Of a stretch of DNA of 64,000 nt, positions 61,440-64,000 are shown piece by piece. The stretch covers positions 1 through 64,000 of the forward strand of contig JAKDSA010000003.1 in NCBI GenBank assembly GCA_030457025.1. Reading direction: 5' to 3'. Position 1 is the stretch's first letter. Every line of letters begins with the position of its first letter. A model generated the notes under the pieces. It had not been told where the DNA came from. It saw only the letters and a list, made by a program, of their open reading frames with translations, and searched no databases. A program made the translations under genes and the position numbers. The DNA comes from Brevibacterium sp. GTDB taxonomy: Bacteria; Actinomycetota; Actinomycetes; Actinomycetales; Brevibacteriaceae.

Positions 61440-62467
61440 GGCAGTTCTGCGACGGCTTCGGCCAGGGCCTGGGCACCGACCCCGATCTCAGGGCTGGAGT
61501 ACTTCAACTGGGCGTCAGGCATCACGTAGATCGCGGAGTTCTTTCCAGCCGGCGTCTGCTGAAGTGTGGGGAACGCTTTCCAGAGACCATCCTCGCCGCC
61601 CCACTTATCGTAGTCCGATTCTGCCATGACGATGACATCCGGTGCCGCGGCGACAATTCCCTCGCTGCTGAACTCACGGGAGTATCCACGCAGCTTCGAC
61701 TCTGCCCCCACGCTTGTGTAGCCCAGAGTCTCGATCATCTCGTTGCCAGGTGTACCCGTTCCCGCAACAGCATTCTGACCGCCGGCGCCATTCGCTGTGA
61801 CTTCGATGATCGACAGGTCGGTCTTTCCGGATCTCTTGGCGGTGTTCGCCGCATCGGCAAGCTGATCGTCGACGAGTGTTGCCAGTTCTTCACCGGCGGC
61901 TTCGGCACCGACATAGGACGCGACGGCCTTGAGCTTGTCACTCTGCGACTGCTGATCATCCATCACAACCGCATCAGTCCCGGCATTCCGGAACTGTTGC
62001 GCGACGGAGCCATGGCGCTTGGTGTTGTCGCCGATGAAGAGTGTCCCGTTCATCGCGAGCAGTCCCTCGACGCCTGTCTCCTTCCCGAACTCGAAGTGCT
62101 CCGGAGCCTCAAGGCCCTCCGGCGAGGTCGAATTCTCCGGTGCTGCGACGATGTTGTCCTTGAGTCCGAGCGCGCCAAGGGTGGAAGCCACACCGTCGCC
62201 GGCGACGATAATTTTGTCGATGTCGTTGACCTCGACCTCAGTGTTGGTACCGTCCGTGACCTTCGCTGGCAGCTGCGGATCCGCCTCGACCGAGGAGAAG
62301 TCGCTGGCACCGCTGATCTGGGACCAGTCTGCCGGGAGGGGAACGGAGAGATCGGATCCCGCGTTTGCCTCGGCGGTCTCATTATTCATCGCGGCTGATC
62401 CGGATCCGCCGCAGCCGGCGAGGGCGAGGGCGCACACCGCACCGATGATCGAAAGTTGTGTTCTCAT
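61436..62467 (-). CDS. hmuT: Heme/iron ABC transporter substrate-binding lipoprotein (HmuT-like)
   Basis: LALAGCGGSG lipobox; GDGVASTLGALGLKDNIV, EGLLAMNGTLFIGD periplasmic-binding motifs; operon context. Confidence 0.82.
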   Translation of the reverse strand: MRTQLSIIGAVCALALAGCGGSGSAAMNNETAEANAGSDLSVPLPADWSQISGASDFSSVEADPQLPAKVTDGTNTEVEVNDIDKIIVAGDGVASTLGALGLKDNIVAAPENSTSPEGLEAPEHFEFGKETGVEGLLAMNGTLFIGDNTKRHGSVAQQFRNAGTDAVVMDDQQSQSDKLKAVASYVGAEAAGEELATLVDDQLADAANTAKRSGKTDLSIIEVTANGAGGQNAVAGTGTPGNEMIETLGYTSVGAESKLRGYSREFSSEGIVAAAPDVIVMAESDYDKWGGEDGLWKAFPTLQQTPAGKNSAIYVMPDAQLKYSSPEIGVGAQALAEAVAELP

Positions 62468-62493
62468 TGTTCTCCTTGATGATTTCGGGGAAT

Positions 62494-62512
62494 ATTGGTT
62501 AGCCTACCCTAA
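62494..62512. promoter_or_regulatory. DtxR/IdeR-like iron box
   Basis: ATTGGTTAGCCTACCCTAA matches 16/19 positions of TTAGGTTAGSCTAACCTAA by eye; about 30 bp upstream of the hmuT start. Confidence 0.75.
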
Positions 62513-62598
62513 TGTTACGGGCATGCGCAAAGCTGAACCGTGGGGCTGAGCGGCAACCCGCTTCGTCTAAGTGGCAGAGACTGCGGCGGCACCGCGGC

Positions 62599-64000
62599 TC
62601 AGTGGGGTGTCTCGGAGCTGATTTCTCGGACAACTCGGGCCAGGTTATGCGAGTGGATGAGAGCTGGGTGAGTGCAGTCGATGTCGTGGTTGCGGAGACC
62701 ACCTGCGACGAGTGGCTCCCAGTCGGAGACGTGCAGCCAGTCCTGTTCCTTGTCTCCGGCGGTGAAGAACTCGACGTCTCCGAGGTAGATACGGGCGGTG
62801 TGCCTACGCATCAGCAGGGCATTGGTGGTCACGGTCCGTGCGATCCGCTCAATCACCTCGGGGCGGAGTTCGCTGAAGGGACCGCTTGTCTTCGCGAGCA
62901 TCTCGAGCACCGTGGGACGCGAGAGGTCGGAGACTTTCGAATCGTAGTCCACGCCACCCATGATCAGCAGTGCCTCGTTGATCTGACGGTCGGTGGGATC
63001 GTCGAGATGCTGCCATGAGCTGGGTGGGTAGGCGTCGAGCAGGGCCAGCGTCTCGACTGGTACGCCGCGCTCGGTGAGCTGGATGGCCACTTCGTGAGCG
63101 ATGACTCCTCCGACGGACCAGCCGAGGAGAGCCACGGGCCCCTGCGCCGCCAGCTCGACGATGGAGTCGGCGTAGCCCGAAGCGAGCTCCGAGAGCGAAG
63201 CGGCCGGCTCCGGCTCCGGAAAAACAGGGTCCAATCCCGGAGCCTGCAGCGCATGGACCCCGATTGAAGGATCGACGTGGTGGAGAAGATTGACGTAAGA
63301 CCAGCCCAGGCCTCCTGCCGGATGAAGACAGAACACCGGCGTCCCCGCGCGGTGCTCACGCAGGGTCAGCACACGGGAATAGGGATTGGCGCCGCCACCT
63401 CCGCCGAGCCGACGAGCAAGCGACGCTGCGGTAGGGGCGGCGAAGACGTCACTGAGCTCAATCGTCGAACGTGCGGTGATCTCGGGGAGATCCTCGAGCC
63501 GACGTACGAGGCTGACCGCAGTCAGGGATGTGCCGCCGACATCGAAGAAGTTGCTGTCGACGCCGAGGTGATCTGTTCCCAGAACCTCATCGAAGGCCCG
63601 GACGATCGCGGCCTCAAGCTTCGTCGACGGTGCCCGTGTAGACAGCGGCTCCTCGGGAGCGGGGAGTCTCTGTCGGTCGAGCTTTCCGTTGGCAGTCATC
63701 GGGAGCTCGCCCACGCAGGTCAGCGTTGAGGGCACCATGTAGTCGGGCAGCCGGTCGACAAGCCAGTCCCTGAGGCCGTTGATGTTGTTCGCAGAGGCCT
63801 GGACATACCCGCGCAGGCTGGCAGCGGTACCTGCGCCGTGGGGAACGACGACTGCTCGGTGCACATCCGGGTGTTCGGCCAGAACCGATTCGATCTCGCC
63901 GAGTTCGATGCGCAACCCACGGATCTTGACCTGGTCATCGATGCGGCCGAGATAGTCCAACGCGCCGTCGGAGCGCCATCGGGCGATATCGCCGGTGGCG
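62599..64000 (-). CDS. Non-ribosomal peptide synthetase C-terminal part: adenylation domain end, thiolation domain, thioesterase (5' truncated by window)
   Basis: ATGDIARWRSDGALDYLGRIDDQVKIRGLRIELGEIE (A7/A8), NGKLDRQRLP (A10), DSNFFDVGGTSLTAV (T), GWSVGGVIAHE (TE). Confidence 0.92.
   Translation of the reverse strand, partial: ATGDIARWRSDGALDYLGRIDDQVKIRGLRIELGEIESVLAEHPDVHRAVVVPHGAGTAASLRGYVQASANNINGLRDWLVDRLPDYMVPSTLTCVGELPMTANGKLDRQRLPAPEEPLSTRAPSTKLEAAIVRAFDEVLGTDHLGVDSNFFDVGGTSLTAVSLVRRLEDLPEITARSTIELSDVFAAPTAASLARRLGGGGGANPYSRVLTLREHRAGTPVFCLHPAGGLGWSYVNLLHHVDPSIGVHALQAPGLDPVFPEPEPAASLSELASGYADSIVELAAQGPVALLGWSVGGVIAHEVAIQLTERGVPVETLALLDAYPPSSWQHLDDPTDRQINEALLIMGGVDYDSKVSDLSRPTVLEMLAKTSGPFSELRPEVIERIARTVTTNALLMRRHTARIYLGDVEFFTAGDKEQDWLHVSDWEPLVAGGLRNHDIDCTHPALIHSHNLARVVREISSETPH

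Overview
This 64 kb window is a high-GC actinobacterial chromosome segment. Gene content and order fit Micrococcales, probably Brevibacterium-like (the taxon is inference). It is mostly core genome:
- a fused 2-oxoglutarate decarboxylase/dehydrogenase (Kgd)
- guaB1 followed by two CNNM/CorC-type membrane proteins
- an argS-like/lysA/hom/thrC/thrB/rho/prfA/prmC/sua5/wecA-like/atpIBEFHAGDC/DUF2550/murA block
- nucS, a large DivIVA-like coiled-coil protein, a thiolase, tandem dynamin-like GTPases, ssb, ettA, pepN and others
- four tRNAs
The right end is iron-related accessory DNA: an HmuTUV-like ABC transporter under a DtxR/IdeR-like box, next to the 3' end of an NRPS with A-T-TE domains. No CRISPR array, prophage or transposon was recognised. 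The observations most worth a second look are:
- an unlisted 24-aa ORF matching ribosomal protein bL37
- an ArgRS-like protein without a catalytic core at the argS position upstream of lysA
- three GTNAC-N5-GTNAC direct repeats (MtrA-like) upstream of a D,D-carboxypeptidase
- a repeat-rich disordered insertion in Rho
- a short epsilon subunit combined with an extended alpha subunit in ATP synthase
- a small Zn-ribbon gene divergent from nucS
- a low-GC orphan ORF region between tRNA-Gly and the iron locus
All calls come from reading the sequence and the supplied translations. No database search was run.
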